Positions 5,129 through 5,175 of a stretch of DNA of 5,175 bases are shown one piece after another. The notes beneath the pieces were generated by a model. The model searched no databases, was not told where the DNA came from, and worked only from the letters and a program-made list of their open reading frames with translations. Position numbers and translations under genes: made by a program. The stretch is taken from the NCBI GenBank assembly GCA_003503535.1, contig DOCI01000161.1:10535-15709 (forward strand), in the 5' to 3' direction. The stretch comes from Planctomycetaceae bacterium (GTDB lineage Bacteria; Planctomycetota; Planctomycetia; Planctomycetales; Planctomycetaceae). Each line of letters begins with the position of its first letter. Positions within the stretch are counted from its first letter, which is position 1.

Positions 5129-5175
5129 ATCCTACTGCAGTTTGCAGTTAACTGTAGCGGCTTTTTGATGGTTTG
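5129..5175. other. upstream region of the anti-sigma-like gene (window edge)
   Basis: These 47 bases hold no gene. They contain a perfect 10-bp palindrome, CAGTTAACTG (5145-5154), and a CTGCAG (5134-5139), immediately upstream of the minus-strand start. This may be part of a promoter or operator, but the window ends too soon to define one, and no -35/-10 pair is recognised. Confidence 0.25.
5130..5133 (-). promoter_or_regulatory. Shine-Dalgarno-like AGGA supporting the 5119 start
   Basis: On the minus strand AGGA precedes the ATG at 5117-5119 by ten bases, acceptable though long spacing. The competing GGTGA at 5112-5116 sits four bases before the ATG at 5105-5107, so the later start, giving a protein beginning MSCRC, remains a real alternative. 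The TTG at 5126-5128 is too close to the AGGA to be favoured. Confidence 0.35.

Noticed and set aside
4609..5151. 180-residue plus-strand reading frame opposite the anti-sigma-like gene
   Set aside because: It is antisense to a gene with a transmembrane helix and a CxxC motif. Its own product has no recognisable domain and an Arg/Pro/Ser-rich composition typical of shadow frames.

Overview
The window looks like ordinary chromosomal DNA of a bacterium, most likely a member of the Planctomycetota. The reasons are moderate GC content, an exported trypsin-like protease fused to a LamG/DUF1080-like domain and a SirB1-type module, a long Ala/Gln/Lys/Glu coiled-coil tail, and a membrane-anchored anti-sigma-like protein with a Cys zinc motif. 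This placement rests on family habits, not on a marker gene, and is tentative. No rRNA, tRNA, CRISPR array or phage gene is visible.

Plus strand, left to right. Positions 1-866 hold the C-terminal end of a coiled-coil protein whose start lies outside the window. Positions 995-1552 encode an exported glutathione peroxidase of the two-cysteine (thioredoxin-type) kind, closed by a clear intrinsic terminator at 1577-1605. Positions 1667-3982 encode a 771-residue exported multidomain protein: signal peptide, HtrA/trypsin-like serine protease with an intact His-Asp-Ser triad and no PDZ, LamG/DUF1080-like beta-sandwich, helical linker, and a complete SirB1 (Transglut_core2 plus TPR) module.

Minus strand, reading right to left. 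Positions 5119-4490 encode a short membrane-anchored protein with an N-terminal Cys motif resembling zinc-finger anti-sigma factors. After a 276-bp gap comes a small FmdB-type zinc-ribbon protein (4213-3986), which ends 3 bp from the stop of the large protease gene in a tail-to-tail arrangement.

The 4214-4489 gap holds the densest non-coding structure: two adjacent hairpins (4271-4306 and 4316-4366), then a 106-bp segment (4387-4492) with perfect 10-bp terminal inverted repeats bounded by TA. That segment looks like a small non-autonomous (MITE-like) insertion. Its right end supplies the stop codon of the anti-sigma-like gene, and removing it in silico regenerates a TAA stop at the same place.

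The genes do not form one obvious pathway. The common thread is the cell envelope: the peroxidase and the protease fusion carry Sec signal peptides, and the anti-sigma-like protein has a single membrane span. The strongest candidates for something under-described are the protease/SirB1 fusion and the MITE-like insertion at a stop codon.
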